Assembly (NCBI RefSeq): GCF_015234305.1
Contig: NZ_JADGMI010000001.1
Location: 496,001-560,000 of the forward strand
Direction of reading: 5' to 3'
Origin: Superficieibacter sp. 1612_C1
GTDB taxonomy: Bacteria; Pseudomonadota; Gammaproteobacteria; Enterobacterales; Enterobacteriaceae
Length of the DNA stretch: 64,000 bases
Position numbers and translations under genes: made by a program. The notes beneath the pieces are model-generated. The model did not search any database and was not told where the DNA came from. It saw only the letters and a program-made list of their open reading frames with translations. The first letter of the stretch is position 1, and each line of letters starts with the position of its first letter. Positions 29,723 through 39,432 of this stretch are shown piece after piece.

Positions 29723-31003
29723 CTACTTCGCCTGCGCAACAACCTGGCTACCCACGCCGCGGTTATTAAATTCCCACATGCGGTTGAATTGGGTATCGTT
29801 CAGGTCACGCTGGATTTCGCCTTTCTCATCCTGCGCACCGGTATTCCCGCTGAATGGACGTTTAGACATCGCGGCATCGGCCCACGGTTTTTCCATATTA
29901 AAGCCCTGGTTAATGACGCTGTCGCGGATCACCACCTGGCCGTTGACGTTACCGTCGACATCCAGCGAGCGGCCGAGCTGCGCCACGCCATCACCGGCGG
30001 CGGTGAAGCGGCTGTTGGTCGCCAGGAAACCATAATAGACGTTGGACAACGTTGCCGGGGCGAATACGTAGCCTTCCTGCTGGGTGCGGGAGTTAACGAT
30101 GCGGAAGTCGGTGTTATCAAATACGACCGCGCCGCGACCGGACACCAGATCAACATCGCCTTCAACATAGCTATTCGTGACCAGCGTGCGGGTCTGGCGA
30201 TCGTTTTGCAGCACGTTCTGCACGCCGCTGTTGGTCACAAAAAAGGTGTTCTGACGACCCAGAATGTTGACGTTGTTAATCTGTACCTGATCGCCATCGC
30301 TGCGCAGGGCAACGGCCTGATGGGTGCCAGCGTCAACGCTGTCGCCAAGATTGTTTTCGATAGTCAGGTTCTGTAATTGCAGGCCATTATTCTGCGACCA
30401 TACGACCGCGGAGCACATTACGCCAACGGTGGCTGCACGTTTGCTCTGGCATTTGTCAAACATATACCATGCCGGTTTACCCGGCATATATTTGCCTGCC
30501 GGGTTGACCAGTCGACGCCAGCTTGTCGGATCGATTTCGGAATCAATCGCGGCGCTGATTTTCACGTCGATGGCTTTATCGCCTGTGCCGTACAGGGTCA
30601 GGCTGCCGGAAGCGATGGGCACATAGACGGTGCCTTCATACTCGCCTGGCATGATGGCGATGTATTGACGCTGGCCGGTATGACGCGCGATTGCCGCGTC
30701 CACGGCTGCCTGAATCGTGGTATGCGTCACGCCTGCCGTTCCGGCTGGTCCCACCACAAAGTCGGGCTGTGCGGGAAGAGTGATCGCCGAAGGTTTCCAC
30801 GGCGCGGCGTTCGGATTCAGGGACAGGAAATAGTGATCTGCGGTGAAGTTTTTGGCTTCCCCGGCCGTCAGGATGGGACGCGCTGTAGTGCCGGGCGCAG
30901 CCTGGGAGGACGGCTGTTGATCGGCGGGGGTTGAACTACAGGCGGTCAGCGTCGCGCCCACAAGCAGTGTCAGAGTCAGGCGAGAAACCGAAAATGTGTT
31001 CAA
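29723..31003 (-). CDS. ybhC: Outer-membrane lipoprotein YbhC, pectinesterase fold
   Basis: 426 residues. Lipoprotein signal with lipobox LTAC, Cys22, then a right-handed beta-helix of the pectin methylesterase family (GVTHTTIQAAVDAAI entry, EGDVDLVSGRGAVVFDN core). In E. coli it is an outer-membrane lipoprotein with reported acyl-CoA thioesterase activity but without a clear natural substrate. The length matches E. coli (427). Monocistronic, with hairpins behind it. Confidence 0.92.
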   Translation of the reverse strand: MNTFSVSRLTLTLLVGATLTACSSTPADQQPSSQAAPGTTARPILTAGEAKNFTADHYFLSLNPNAAPWKPSAITLPAQPDFVVGPAGTAGVTHTTIQAAVDAAIARHTGQRQYIAIMPGEYEGTVYVPIASGSLTLYGTGDKAIDVKISAAIDSEIDPTSWRRLVNPAGKYMPGKPAWYMFDKCQSKRAATVGVMCSAVVWSQNNGLQLQNLTIENNLGDSVDAGTHQAVALRSDGDQVQINNVNILGRQNTFFVTNSGVQNVLQNDRQTRTLVTNSYVEGDVDLVSGRGAVVFDNTDFRIVNSRTQQEGYVFAPATLSNVYYGFLATNSRFTAAGDGVAQLGRSLDVDGNVNGQVVIRDSVINQGFNMEKPWADAAMSKRPFSGNTGAQDEKGEIQRDLNDTQFNRMWEFNNRGVGSQVVAQAK

Positions 31004-31123
31004 GAGGATGCTCCAGACTTTTAATCGTTAAAGGGTCTTTAAAGCCTGCTGTTTTATACTAAGTTGAGCGAAACGGGAAGCCAAATTACGCAAAAGACAC
31101 AACGAAACGTGTTGATTTACAAA

Positions 31124-31140
31124 GGCGGGGGATCCCCGCC
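31124..31140 (-). terminator. Hairpin after the DUF2000 gene
   Basis: GGCGGGG-gat-CCCCGCC, 17 bases past the stop at 31157 on the minus strand, followed there by TTTG only. Strong stem, weak tail. Confidence 0.6.
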
Positions 31141-31156
31141 GAAAGAAGGTGCAAAA

Positions 31157-31564
31157 TCAGGGGTGTAGCGACAGGCCTTTAATCACCTTATCGACGGCCT
31201 TTTTCGGGCCGCGCAGCGCGAGGCCGACCAGATTCATCGCATCGGCATCTTCCTGCAGGAATACCGCGCGGTTATCCGCATCGTTGCCCGTGGCGAACAT
31301 CGCCTGCACGTAAGGCACTATCGTCAATTCGCGCTCAAGACCTTTGCGATGCGTACGCCGGAGATCGTCAAGCCCACCGGCAAAAATCAGCATTGGCTGG
31401 CCCGAAATGCGTGAATAGTGACGGCCCACGGCATCGATGTAGTTCTCGCCGAGGACCTCAGGCGCGGCAGAAACAATACCGGTTGCCAGAAAAGCAACAA
31501 CGTTCAGCCGCTGCCAGCTCTCGAGGTCGTCGCGTACCACCAGGGCAATTTTTGTGTCAAACAT
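31157..31564 (-). CDS. DUF2000 family protein
   Basis: 135 residues matching the remembered pattern of DUF2000 proteins: MFDTKIALVVRDDLESWQRLNVVAFLATG at the front and DADAMNLVGLALRGPKKAVDKVIKGLSLHP at the end. The family has no established biochemical role; it is a small soluble alpha/beta protein resembling peptidyl-tRNA hydrolase 2 in fold. It starts 51 bases after the AraC-type regulator on the same strand and is probably cotranscribed with it. This pair is not in the K-12 locus, so it is an accessory insertion between ybhC and ybhB. Confidence 0.8.
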   Translation of the reverse strand: MFDTKIALVVRDDLESWQRLNVVAFLATGIVSAAPEVLGENYIDAVGRHYSRISGQPMLIFAGGLDDLRRTHRKGLERELTIVPYVQAMFATGNDADNRAVFLQEDADAMNLVGLALRGPKKAVDKVIKGLSLHP

Positions 31565-31615
31565 GCGTATTTCTTCTCCATCAGCACTGAAAAGCTCATC
31601 ATCAAAGAAAGCGTG

Positions 31616-32461
31616 TCAGCGGGATAGAACGTTTGTGCACTGTTGCTGAAAGGCGGCGGGGGACATCCGGTACGCGCGCTGGAACCATCTTCCCAGATGG
31701 CTTTGATCGGCAAAACCTACCTGAGCCGCGACCTGTGCAGGCTCTTGTCCATGCGCCAGTAACGCTCTGGCACTGCGCAGACGCAGCCTGACAAGATACG
31801 CGTGTGGCGTTTGACCAAAGGCTTTGGAAAACTGCCGGCTGAGGCGAAAACGATCGATACCCGCGAGGCGGGATAATTCATCAAGGCCAATATCTTCCGC
31901 CATTCGCTCATGCAAAATCTCCCGGATCCGCTGCATGTGCAGTAGCGTATCGCTCTTTTGCGAGGGGGAAGCCACCTTGATATGGCGGGTGAGTAAACTG
32001 AGAAGCCGATCCATGCTCTGATCGCGCGCCAGTTTGCCCTCCTGATGATGAAAGGCGAAAAAGGTCTGCTGGATGGCGCAGAAAAGCGTGACATCGTCAG
32101 TGAGGGTATGGCGAAAGGCCGCCTCGATCAGGGAGATATCGGCCAGCCCACGCTGTGCAAGCTGGGTCGAAACCCAGGCTTGTGGCAGATAAAGCATGGA
32201 GTAGGTGAAGCCGTCGGTGTCCGGGGCGTGTCCATCATGAACTGCGCCCGGTTCAATCAGAATGGCGCGGCCTGGGCTGCTGGTATGAAGTGCACGATGG
32301 CAGCGAAAGCGCTGCACGCCCTGCTGGGTAAAACCCACCAGCACCTCATCGTGGTCGTGCGGATCGTAGGCGTGGCCGGTGAAATGAGCGCTCACGCTTT
32401 CAATGCCGCTTTCAGCCTCACGACGGAAATCAAGCCAGTCGCCGCTTTTTTCACCGTTCAT
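31616..32461 (-). CDS. AraC-family transcriptional regulator
   Basis: 281 residues. N-terminal cupin sensor domain (about 25-100; HDHDEVLVGFTQQGVQRFRC, GRAILIEPGAVHDGH) and C-terminal double helix-turn-helix (about 175-275; IGLDELSRLAGIDRFRLSRQFSKAFG and EPAQVAAQVGFADQSHLGRWFQRAY). AraC regulators of this layout often control a neighbouring LysE-type exporter or metabolic gene. Here the only downstream gene encodes a DUF2000 protein. It begins nine bases after the ybhB stop, so all three may form one transcript. Ligand unknown. Confidence 0.88.
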   Translation of the reverse strand: MNGEKSGDWLDFRREAESGIESVSAHFTGHAYDPHDHDEVLVGFTQQGVQRFRCHRALHTSSPGRAILIEPGAVHDGHAPDTDGFTYSMLYLPQAWVSTQLAQRGLADISLIEAAFRHTLTDDVTLFCAIQQTFFAFHHQEGKLARDQSMDRLLSLLTRHIKVASPSQKSDTLLHMQRIREILHERMAEDIGLDELSRLAGIDRFRLSRQFSKAFGQTPHAYLVRLRLRSARALLAHGQEPAQVAAQVGFADQSHLGRWFQRAYRMSPAAFQQQCTNVLSR

Positions 32462-32470
32462 ATCGGAAGA

Positions 32471-32947
32471 TCAGATATACCACGTCGTCAGCGACGCGCT
32501 GCCGAGGGTATGAAAGTGAACGTTAAAACCCACCATCGCCCCGCTGGCACCTTCATCGACCTCAATACGTTCAACGTTCAGCGCATGAACGGTGAAGATA
32601 TAGCGATGCGATTCACCCTTCGGCGGCGCGGCACCATTGTAGCCCGTCTTGCCAAAGTCGGTACGGGTCTGAATCGCGCCTTCCGGCAGAGGAACCAGAT
32701 CGGAGCCGGAACCCTGCGGCAGCACGCGCGTATCCGCCGGAATATTGGCGACTACCCAGTGCCACCAGCCGGAACCCGTCGGGGCATCGGGATCGTAGCA
32801 GGTGACGACGAAACTTTTGGTTCCCGCCGGAACGTCATCCCAGGCGAGATGGGGGGAAATATTATCCCCTTCATAGCCCATGCCGTTAAAGACATAGCGA
32901 TTATGTAATTTGTCACCATCCTGGAAGTCTTTACTGATTAACTTCAT
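32471..32947 (-). CDS. ybhB: YbhB, phosphatidylethanolamine-binding-protein family
   Basis: 158 residues from the ATG at 32947 (MKLISKDFQDGD), which has GGAG six bases upstream; the ATG two codons earlier overlaps the ribosome site. PEBP/Raf-kinase-inhibitor-like fold with the conserved ligand-site motifs CYDPDAPTGSGWWHW and GESHRYIFTVHAL. Bacterial members are cytosolic and without a proven substrate. E. coli YbhB also has 158 residues. In K-12 it lies next to bioA, as here. Confidence 0.92.
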   Translation of the reverse strand: MKLISKDFQDGDKLHNRYVFNGMGYEGDNISPHLAWDDVPAGTKSFVVTCYDPDAPTGSGWWHWVVANIPADTRVLPQGSGSDLVPLPEGAIQTRTDFGKTGYNGAAPPKGESHRYIFTVHALNVERIEVDEGASGAMVGFNVHFHTLGSASLTTWYI

Positions 32948-33018
32948 ATACATCTCCTTCAGGTTAATCCACGGTCGATCACAGGAGTGTAGCCCGAGCG
33001 GGCGAGCATCGCAGTACC

Positions 33019-34308
33019 TTATTCACTAAAAAGTGTTTCATCCTGCACCGCCAGATTGATCGCACGCGTCAGACGCGACAGCTGCTCCGGTTTAATTGGA
33101 TAGGGCGGCATCAGGTAGATAAGCTTGCCAAAAGGCCGGATCCACACGTTTTGCCCGACGAAAAAGCGCTGTAGCGCCGCCATATTCACTGGACGGGTGG
33201 TTTCCACCACGCCAATCGCCCCCAGCACGCGCACATCGGCGACCAGTGCGGTCTCACGGGCGGGAGCCAGTTCTCGCTTCAACTGCGCCTCAATCGCCGC
33301 CACCTGCGCCTGCCAGTGATTTTCCTCCAGCAGCGCCAGACTTTCCGTTGCCACCGCGCAGGCCAGCGGATTGCCCATAAAGGTGGGACCGTGCATAAAG
33401 CAGCCCGCGTCGCCGTTGCTGATGGTTTCGGCGACTGTACGGGTGGTCAGGGCAGCGGAGAGCGTCATGGTGCCGCCGGTTAATGCTTTTCCGAGGCAAA
33501 GAATATCGGCGGTGATGCCCGCATGTTCACAGGCGAACAGTTTACCGGTGCGGCCAAAGCCGGTGGCGATCTCATCGGCGATCAGCAGAATGCCCTCCCG
33601 GTCACACATCTTGCGGATACGTCGCAGCCACTCAGGATGATACATCCGCATCCCGCCCGCGCCCTGCACGATAGGTTCAAGGATCACCGCCGCGATTTCA
33701 TGGCGATGTGCGGCCATCAGGCGGGCAAAGGCCACCATATCGTGCTCATCCCACTCGCCATCGAAACGGCTTTGCGGGGCCGGGGCGAACAGATGCTGCG
33801 GCAGATACCCCTGCCACAGGCTGTGCATCGAGTTATCCGGATCGCACACCGACATCGCGCCGAAAGTATCGCCGTGATAGCCGTTACGGAAAGTCAGAAA
33901 CCGCTGACGCGGCTCGCCTTTAGCCTGCCAGTATTGCAGCGCCATTTTCATCGCCACTTCCACCGCCACCGAGCCGGAATCTGCCAGAAACACGCACTCC
34001 AGCGCCTCAGGCGTCATCGCCACCAGCTTGCGGCACAGCGCCACGGCGGAAGGGTGGGTGATGCCGCCGAACATCACATGCGACACATGGTCGATCTGCG
34101 CCTTCATCGCCGCGTTCAGACGCGGGTGATTATAGCCGTGGATCGCCGCCCACCAGGAGGACATGCCATCCACCAGCTGCTCACCGCTGGCGAGCTGAAG
34201 CTCACAGCCCTGCGCGCTAACCACCGGGTAAACCGGCAGGGGGGAGGTCATCGAAGTATAGGGGTGCCAGATATGGCGTTTATCGAAGGCGAGATCGTCC
34301 AGGGTCAT
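33019..34308 (-). CDS. bioA: Adenosylmethionine-8-amino-7-oxononanoate aminotransferase
   Basis: 429 residues from [10 protein letters not shown], the E. coli BioA length. PLP enzyme converting KAPA to DAPA with S-adenosylmethionine as amino donor in biotin synthesis. Lys274 ([11 protein letters not shown]) is the internal aldimine lysine and Tyr144 follows in [13 protein letters not shown]. Divergent from bioBFCD across the 86-base control region with the BirA operator. A start six codons upstream would lie inside the operator and is less likely. Confidence 0.97.
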   Translation of the reverse strand: MTLDDLAFDKRHIWHPYTSMTSPLPVYPVVSAQGCELQLASGEQLVDGMSSWWAAIHGYNHPRLNAAMKAQIDHVSHVMFGGITHPSAVALCRKLVAMTPEALECVFLADSGSVAVEVAMKMALQYWQAKGEPRQRFLTFRNGYHGDTFGAMSVCDPDNSMHSLWQGYLPQHLFAPAPQSRFDGEWDEHDMVAFARLMAAHRHEIAAVILEPIVQGAGGMRMYHPEWLRRIRKMCDREGILLIADEIATGFGRTGKLFACEHAGITADILCLGKALTGGTMTLSAALTTRTVAETISNGDAGCFMHGPTFMGNPLACAVATESLALLEENHWQAQVAAIEAQLKRELAPARETALVADVRVLGAIGVVETTRPVNMAALQRFFVGQNVWIRPFGKLIYLMPPYPIKPEQLSRLTRAINLAVQDETLFSE

Positions 34309-34315
34309 AATCGAC

Positions 34316-34349
34316 TTGTAAACCATTTTGAAAAGTTTTAGGTTTACGA
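34316..34349. promoter_or_regulatory. BirA operator between bioA and bioB
   Basis: TTGTAAACC (34316-34324) and GGTTTACGA (34341-34349) form the inverted repeat bound by biotinyl-AMP-BirA, 16 bases apart as in E. coli. The right arm ends in CGA instead of CAA, one mismatch. It controls bioA and bioBFCD in both directions. Confidence 0.88.
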
Positions 34350-34394
34350 TTCTACACCGAAGCAGAAATTAACTAAACCCTTTGGAGAGGCCCG

Positions 34395-35435
34395 ATGGCT
34401 CACCACCCACGCTGGACAATGTCGCACGTTACCGAACTTTTTAATAAACCGCTGCTGGATCTGCTGTTTGACGCGCAACAAATTCACCGTCAGCACTTCG
34501 ACCCGCAGCAGGTGCAGGTGAGCACGCTGCTGTCGATCAAGACCGGGGCCTGCCCGGAAGACTGCAAATACTGTCCGCAAAGCTCCCGCTATAAAACAGG
34601 TCTGGAAGCCGAACGTCTGATGGAAGTGGAGCAGGTACTGGACTCGGCACGCAAAGCAAAACTGGCTGGCTCCACCCGCTTCTGCATGGGCGCGGCGTGG
34701 AAAAACCCGCACGAGCGCGATATGCCCTACCTGGAGCAGATGGTGCAGGGCGTTAAAGCGATGGGCCTGGAAGCCTGTATGACCCTCGGCACCCTGGATG
34801 AAACCCAGGCGCAGCGTCTGGCCTCGGCGGGGCTGGATTATTACAACCACAACCTCGATACCTCGCCGGAATTCTACGGCAACATCATCACTACCCGCAC
34901 CTATCAGGAGCGTCTCGACACGCTGGAGAAAGTGCGCGAAGCCGGGATTAAAGTGTGCTCCGGCGGCATCGTCGGTCTGGGCGAGACGGTGAAAGACCGC
35001 GCCGGGCTGCTGATGCAACTGGCGAATCTGCCGACCCCGCCGGAAAGCGTGCCGATTAACATGCTGGTGAAAGTCAAAGGCACGCCGCTGGCCGATAACG
35101 AGGATGTGGATGCCTTCGACTTTATCCGCACCATCGCCGTCGCACGCATTATGATGCCGACCTCTTACGTTCGTCTCTCCGCCGGGCGTGAACAGATGAA
35201 CGAGCAGACTCAGGCGATGTGCTTTATGGCCGGGGCGAACTCGATATTCTACGGCTGCAAACTACTGACCACGCCAAACCCGGAAGAAGATAAAGATCTG
35301 CAACTGTTCCGCAAGCTGGGGCTGAATCCGCAGCAGACCCTGGTGCAGGAAGGGGATAACGAGCAGCAGGAGCGTCTGGAGCAGGTGCTGCGCACGCCGG
35401 ATACCGACACGTACTACAACGCGGCAACGGTATGA
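34395..35435 (+). CDS. bioB: Biotin synthase
   Basis: 346 residues, E. coli length. Radical SAM enzyme inserting sulfur into dethiobiotin. Cys53, Cys57 and Cys60 of CPEDCKYC hold the 4Fe-4S cluster; further conserved segments are [12 protein letters not shown] and [15 protein letters not shown] lies before the ATG, which reads [10 protein letters not shown]. Its stop overlaps the bioF ATG by four bases. Confidence 0.98.
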   Translation: MAHHPRWTMSHVTELFNKPLLDLLFDAQQIHRQHFDPQQVQVSTLLSIKTGACPEDCKYCPQSSRYKTGLEAERLMEVEQVLDSARKAKLAGSTRFCMGAAWKNPHERDMPYLEQMVQGVKAMGLEACMTLGTLDETQAQRLASAGLDYYNHNLDTSPEFYGNIITTRTYQERLDTLEKVREAGIKVCSGGIVGLGETVKDRAGLLMQLANLPTPPESVPINMLVKVKGTPLADNEDVDAFDFIRTIAVARIMMPTSYVRLSAGREQMNEQTQAMCFMAGANSIFYGCKLLTTPNPEEDKDLQLFRKLGLNPQQTLVQEGDNEQQERLEQVLRTPDTDTYYNAATV

Positions 35436-36589
35436 GCTGGCAGCAGCGAATTGATACAGCGCTAGCGGCACGCCGCGCGGCCAGCACCTTGCGACGCCGA
35501 CAAGCGGTGGAGCAGGGCGCGGGTCGCTGGCTTACTGCGCAAGGGAAACGGTATCTCAATTTCTCCAGCAATGACTATCTGGGCCTGAGCCAGCATCCGC
35601 AGGTGGTAGCCGCCTGGCAACAAGGCGCGGCACGCTTTGGCGTCGGCAGCGGCGGCTCGGGCCACGTCAGCGGCTACAGTTGCGTCCACCAACAGCTTGA
35701 AGAGGAGCTGGCGCAGTGGCTGGGCTACCCGCGCGCGTTGCTGTTCATCTCCGGCTTTGCCGCTAATCAGGCGGTGATTACCGCACTTGCGGCGAAAGAC
35801 GATCGCATCGTCGCCGACCGCCTGAGCCATGCCTCGCTGCTGGAAGCCGCCAGCCTCAGTCCGGCGCAGCTTCGCCGTTTCGCCCATAACGATCCGGCGC
35901 AGTTGCAGACGCTACTGGCAAAATCCGTCAGCGGGCAGCAACTGGTGGTTACGGAAGGCATTTTCAGCATGGATGGCGACAGCGCACCGCTGGCTGAAAT
36001 CGATCGCGTGAGCCGCGCCGCCGGGGCCTGGTTGCTGGTGGATGACGCCCACGGCATCGGTGTCAGTGGTAACGGTGGACGCGGTAGCTGCCATGCGCAA
36101 CAGGTGCAGCCGGACCTGCTTATCATCACCTTTGGCAAAGGCTTCGGCGTGAGCGGCGCGGCGGTGCTGTGCAGTGAACCGGTAGCGGCGTATTTAGTGC
36201 AGTTCGCCCGCCATCTCATCTACAGCACCTCCATGCCGCCAGCCCAGGCGGCGGCATTGCAGGCTTCGCTGGAGGTTATTCGTGGCGATGAAGGCCAGCA
36301 GCGACGCGACAAGCTTCAGCAGCATATTGCGCTTTTTCGTCGCGGCGCGGCAGCGCTGACGATGGCGATGACAGATTCAGCCAGCGCCATTCAGCCGCTG
36401 ATTGTCGGCAACAACGCCCGCGCCCTGCGGATGGCGGAGGCGCTGCGCGAGCACGGGTGCTGGGCCACGGCCATCCGTCCGCCTACGGTGCCTGAAGGGA
36501 CGGCACGCTTACGCTTAACGCTGACGGCGGCGCATGAGACCGACGATATTATCCGCTTACTGGAGGTGCTGGATGCCGCCAGTCGATAA
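35432..36589 (+). CDS. bioF: 8-Amino-7-oxononanoate synthase
   Basis: 385 residues, one more than E. coli. PLP enzyme joining pimeloyl-ACP and alanine to give KAPA. Lys236 in [12 protein letters not shown] binds [12 protein letters not shown] holds the cofactor aspartate and histidine. It overlaps bioB by four bases and bioC by 17 bases, a tightly packed operon. Confidence 0.97.
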   Translation: MSWQQRIDTALAARRAASTLRRRQAVEQGAGRWLTAQGKRYLNFSSNDYLGLSQHPQVVAAWQQGAARFGVGSGGSGHVSGYSCVHQQLEEELAQWLGYPRALLFISGFAANQAVITALAAKDDRIVADRLSHASLLEAASLSPAQLRRFAHNDPAQLQTLLAKSVSGQQLVVTEGIFSMDGDSAPLAEIDRVSRAAGAWLLVDDAHGIGVSGNGGRGSCHAQQVQPDLLIITFGKGFGVSGAAVLCSEPVAAYLVQFARHLIYSTSMPPAQAAALQASLEVIRGDEGQQRRDKLQQHIALFRRGAAALTMAMTDSASAIQPLIVGNNARALRMAEALREHGCWATAIRPPTVPEGTARLRLTLTAAHETDDIIRLLEVLDAASR

Positions 36590-37328
36590 ACAGGCGGTGG
36601 CCGCCGCCTTTGGTCGCGCCGCGTCGATCTATTTGCAGCATGACGATCTTCAGCGTCAGAGCGCCGCCGCGCTGCTGGCCGGGCTATCTGAACGTTCTTT
36701 TCCACGCGTGCTGGATGCCGGATGCGGGCCGGGCGGTATGAGCCGTTACTGGCGCGAGCAGGGCAGCCGCGTCACCGCGCTGGATCTGTCGTCGCAGATG
36801 CTGGCCGAAGCACAACGCCAGGACGCCGCGCATCACTACCTGCTGGCGGATATTGAAGCTATCCCGCTGGCGGACGCGCAGTTCGATCTTGTCTGGAGCA
36901 ACCTGGCCGTACAGTGGTGTGAAAATTTACAGGCTGCGCTTACCCAGCTTTACCGCGTGACCCAGCCGGGCGGACAGGTGGCATTTACCACCCTGATGGC
37001 CGGATCGCTCCCCGAAGTCGCGCAGGCGTGGCAGGCGGTAGACGGTCGTGCGCACGTTAATCGCTTCTTGCCTCCAGAGACTATCCACCACGCGCTGTCC
37101 GGCTGGCGATATCGCCATCATATGCAGTCGATCAGCCTGCGCTTTCCCGATGCCCTCAGCGCCATGCGCTCGCTAAAAGGGACCGGAGCCACGCATCTGC
37201 ATGAAGGGCGGACCCCTCGCCCGCTGACCCGCAGCCAGTTACGCCAGCTTCAGCTGGCATGGCCACAGCAGCAGGGCGTTTGTCCGCTGACCTATCATCT
37301 TTTTGTGGGAATTATTGAACGTGACTAA
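36573..37328 (+). CDS. bioC: Malonyl-ACP O-methyltransferase
   Basis: 251 residues from [17 protein letters not shown], with GGAGGTG upstream; E. coli BioC has 251. Class I SAM methyltransferase that masks malonyl-ACP as its methyl ester to start pimelate synthesis. SAM motif [11 protein letters not shown] near residue 45 and [11 protein letters not shown] as the conserved post-I block. The N-terminus overlaps the end of bioF by 17 bases and its end overlaps bioD by eight. Confidence 0.96.
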   Translation: MPPVDKQAVAAAFGRAASIYLQHDDLQRQSAAALLAGLSERSFPRVLDAGCGPGGMSRYWREQGSRVTALDLSSQMLAEAQRQDAAHHYLLADIEAIPLADAQFDLVWSNLAVQWCENLQAALTQLYRVTQPGGQVAFTTLMAGSLPEVAQAWQAVDGRAHVNRFLPPETIHHALSGWRYRHHMQSISLRFPDALSAMRSLKGTGATHLHEGRTPRPLTRSQLRQLQLAWPQQQGVCPLTYHLFVGIIERD

Positions 37329-38019
37329 CCGTTTTTTTGTCACCGGCACCGACACCGAAGTTGGCAAAACCGTCGCCAGCTGTGCGCTGCTTCAGGCTGC
37401 CAGACGCCAGGGAGTGATTACCGCGGGCTATAAGCCGGTCGCCTCGGGCAGCGAGTCCACGGCGGAAGGGCTGCGCAACAGCGACGCGCTGGCGCTTCAG
37501 CGTAACAGCAGCCTGCCGCTGGGCTATCAGCAGGTTAACCCGTACACTTTCGCTGAACCGACCTCGCCGCATATCGTCAGCGCCGATGAGGGACGCCCCA
37601 TCGACGCGGCGGTACTCTCTGCGGGCCTGAGACAGCTGGAAGCACTGGCGGAGTGGGTGCTGGTGGAAGGGGCCGGTGGCTGGTTTACGCCGCTCTCACC
37701 GACTCTGACTTTTGCCGACTGGGTGATAGCTGAAAAACTGCCGGTGATCCTGGTGGTAGGCGTCAAACTGGGCTGCATTAACCATGCCATGCTGACCGCA
37801 CAGGCCGTTCAGCAGGCAGGATTAACGCTCGCAGGCTGGGTGGCAAATGACATCACGCCGCCCGGCCGCCGTCATCAGGAGTATCTCGCCACCCTCAGGC
37901 GCGTACTGCCCGCGCCCATGTTAGGCGAGATCCCCCGGATCGAACACGCTGTGGAAACGGCCGATCTCAGTCAGTATCTCGATCTTAGCCTCCTGGCGTC
38001 GGGGTCATCCACTGTGTGA
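37321..38019 (+). CDS. bioD: Dethiobiotin synthetase
   Basis: 232 residues from a GTG start ([17 protein letters not shown]) overlapping bioC by eight bases. ATP-dependent closure of the ureido ring from DAPA and CO2. P-loop GTDTEVGKT at about residues 9-17 and [11 protein letters not shown] for the second phosphate region. It is about seven residues longer than E. coli BioD; its last 35 bases overlap the end of the convergent ABC ATPase gene, which may explain the changed C-terminus. Confidence 0.95.
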   Translation: MTNRFFVTGTDTEVGKTVASCALLQAARRQGVITAGYKPVASGSESTAEGLRNSDALALQRNSSLPLGYQQVNPYTFAEPTSPHIVSADEGRPIDAAVLSAGLRQLEALAEWVLVEGAGGWFTPLSPTLTFADWVIAEKLPVILVVGVKLGCINHAMLTAQAVQQAGLTLAGWVANDITPPGRRHQEYLATLRRVLPAPMLGEIPRIEHAVETADLSQYLDLSLLASGSSTV

Positions 38020-38701
38020 GTAGCTGCTGGTCAAGCTGGTTAACCTGTCCCTGCGCGACGTTGCGGCCCTGATGCAGTAGCAAGAAGCGATCCGAAACGT
38101 GATGGATAAACGACAAATGCTGTTCTGCCAGCAGAATGGTCAACCCCAGCTCGCGTTTCAGGCGCAGGATAATCTCGCCCAGCTTATGTAAAAACGCCTG
38201 ACCCGCGCCGCGTGTCGGCTCATCCAGGATCAGCAGGCGAGGGCGAGTGACCAGCGCATTCGCCAGCGCCAGCTGGTACTGATTCTCATCTGACAGCGTC
38301 GCCGCTTTCACCTGACGCAGAGCGCAAAGCTCCGGGAACAGATCGTAGATCCCACTGTTTACCGCGCCATCCCCGCTGGCGGCGTGGGCGATATGCAAAT
38401 TCTCCTCCACCGTCAGCTGCGAAAAAATTCGCCTCTCCTGCGACACATAGCCAATCCCCAGAGCAATCCGGTTTGGCGCAGAGAGCGGCAGCAAATCGCA
38501 CGGCGGGGCGTCATTGCCATGCCAGAAAATCGTGCCGCTCTCAATCGGCACGATGCCGGTTATGCAGTTAATGAGCGTGGTCTTGCCCATGCCCGGCAGC
38601 CCGATAACGCTGGTGCATTTCCCCGGCTGGAGTTCAAGGGTGATATTCCACAGCGTGTGCTGGCTTCCATAAAATTGATTTACAGCGCGCAGACTCAACA
38701 T
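37985..38701 (-). CDS. Orphan ABC ATP-binding protein, UrtE/LivF type
   Basis: 238 residues with AGGAG six bases before the ATG. Closest by eye to the short ATPase subunits of branched-chain amino acid or urea importers (LivF/UrtE). Walker A GLPGMGKT (34-41), Q-loop YVSQERR (Gln88), Walker B LLILDEP (156-162) and H-loop LLAEQH (His195) are present. The signature, usually LSGGQ, reads LSDENQ at 136-141, so the ATP sandwich may be impaired. No permease or binding protein gene lies nearby. Not in K-12 between bioD and uvrB. Perhaps a stranded relic of an importer operon, or a partner for permeases encoded elsewhere. Confidence 0.78.
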   Translation of the reverse strand: MLSLRAVNQFYGSQHTLWNITLELQPGKCTSVIGLPGMGKTTLINCITGIVPIESGTIFWHGNDAPPCDLLPLSAPNRIALGIGYVSQERRIFSQLTVEENLHIAHAASGDGAVNSGIYDLFPELCALRQVKAATLSDENQYQLALANALVTRPRLLILDEPTRGAGQAFLHKLGEIILRLKRELGLTILLAEQHLSFIHHVSDRFLLLHQGRNVAQGQVNQLDQQLLTQWMTPTPGG

Positions 38702-39026
38702 CGGTAGCTCCTCAATTCAGTTCGTGCGTTTCGACCATCAGGTATTGCAAAAGGCTTGCCAGAGACGGTCTGAGGCCCAAAAAAGGCACTTATTTCGGAT
38801 AGCGCTGAGGATCCGGAGGAAAATAATGAGCATTTGGTCAGAGGCATGCACTTTGTCGGTGCCAGGGGCAGAGTGTAGTGGTGCAACCGCCACAGGATGA
38901 GGGTGCCCTTACTCAGCGTCCTTAAGCTGATAAAAGACAAAAAATAGTGGGAAATATTTTTTATGATCGCGTTTTGTCAGCGGCTTCGCTTTTTTGCCAG
39001 AGAGCGGTGGCTAAGGGCTGGCGCGA

Positions 39027-39051
39027 GTTATCCACTATTCCTGTGGATAAC
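39027..39051. promoter_or_regulatory. Inverted pair of DnaA boxes
   Basis: GTTATCCAC-N7-GTGGATAAC is a perfect inverted repeat. On the minus strand it contains a consensus DnaA box TTATCCACA; on the plus strand TTATCCACT, one mismatch. It lies about 380 bases upstream of uvrB, in line with the DnaA box described for the E. coli uvrB control region. Confidence 0.7.
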
Positions 39052-39338
39052 CTTGTGTATTAGAGTTAGAAAAGGCGTGGTAAACGAGAGAATACGCGGC
39101 CTGCGGATGAATTGACGGCAAACGCGTCTTTTATCTTATGTCTTTTATATTCAACGAGTTAAATAAAAGCAACTAGTGCAAGAAAAGTGTCATCTGCTGC
39201 CATAAAACCGTCATGACATTACTTGACAAAGTTAAAAAGCGAATTCTTTTGGGGATAACCCGTTTCAGCTGGCATTTTTCTTGTCTGACGCTACGCTTTT
39301 GCTGATGATTCCGGGGCAACGAGGCGATATTTTACGCT

Positions 39339-39358
39339 TACTGTTTTTTTATCCAGTA
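39339..39358. promoter_or_regulatory. LexA (SOS) box of uvrB
   Basis: CTGTTTTTTTATCCAG (39341-39356) matches the SOS box CTGT-N8-ACAG with one mismatch and is the same core sequence as remembered for E. coli uvrB. It lies 75 bases before the uvrB start. Confidence 0.88.
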
Positions 39359-39432
39359 TAAACTGTTGGCAAAATCGCCAGTGACGGGTAAAATTACGCC
39401 CCTGCCCGCTTATTCCTTTCAGGTAGCCATTA

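Larger units (their letters stand above)
38702..39432. promoter_or_regulatory. Gene-free region upstream of uvrB
   Basis: 731 bases without a credible gene. A minus-strand ORF of 81 codons (38695-38940) overlaps the ATPase start and looks random. The uvrB-proximal half is AT-rich, contains an inverted pair of DnaA boxes (39027-39051), a TTGACA hexamer at 39223 and a LexA box next to uvrB. E. coli uvrB has several promoters and a DnaA box in the corresponding region. Confidence 0.6.

Noticed and set aside
38695-38940. 81-codon minus-strand frame upstream of the orphan ATPase
   Set aside because: Overlaps the ATPase start, no ribosome site, composition random.
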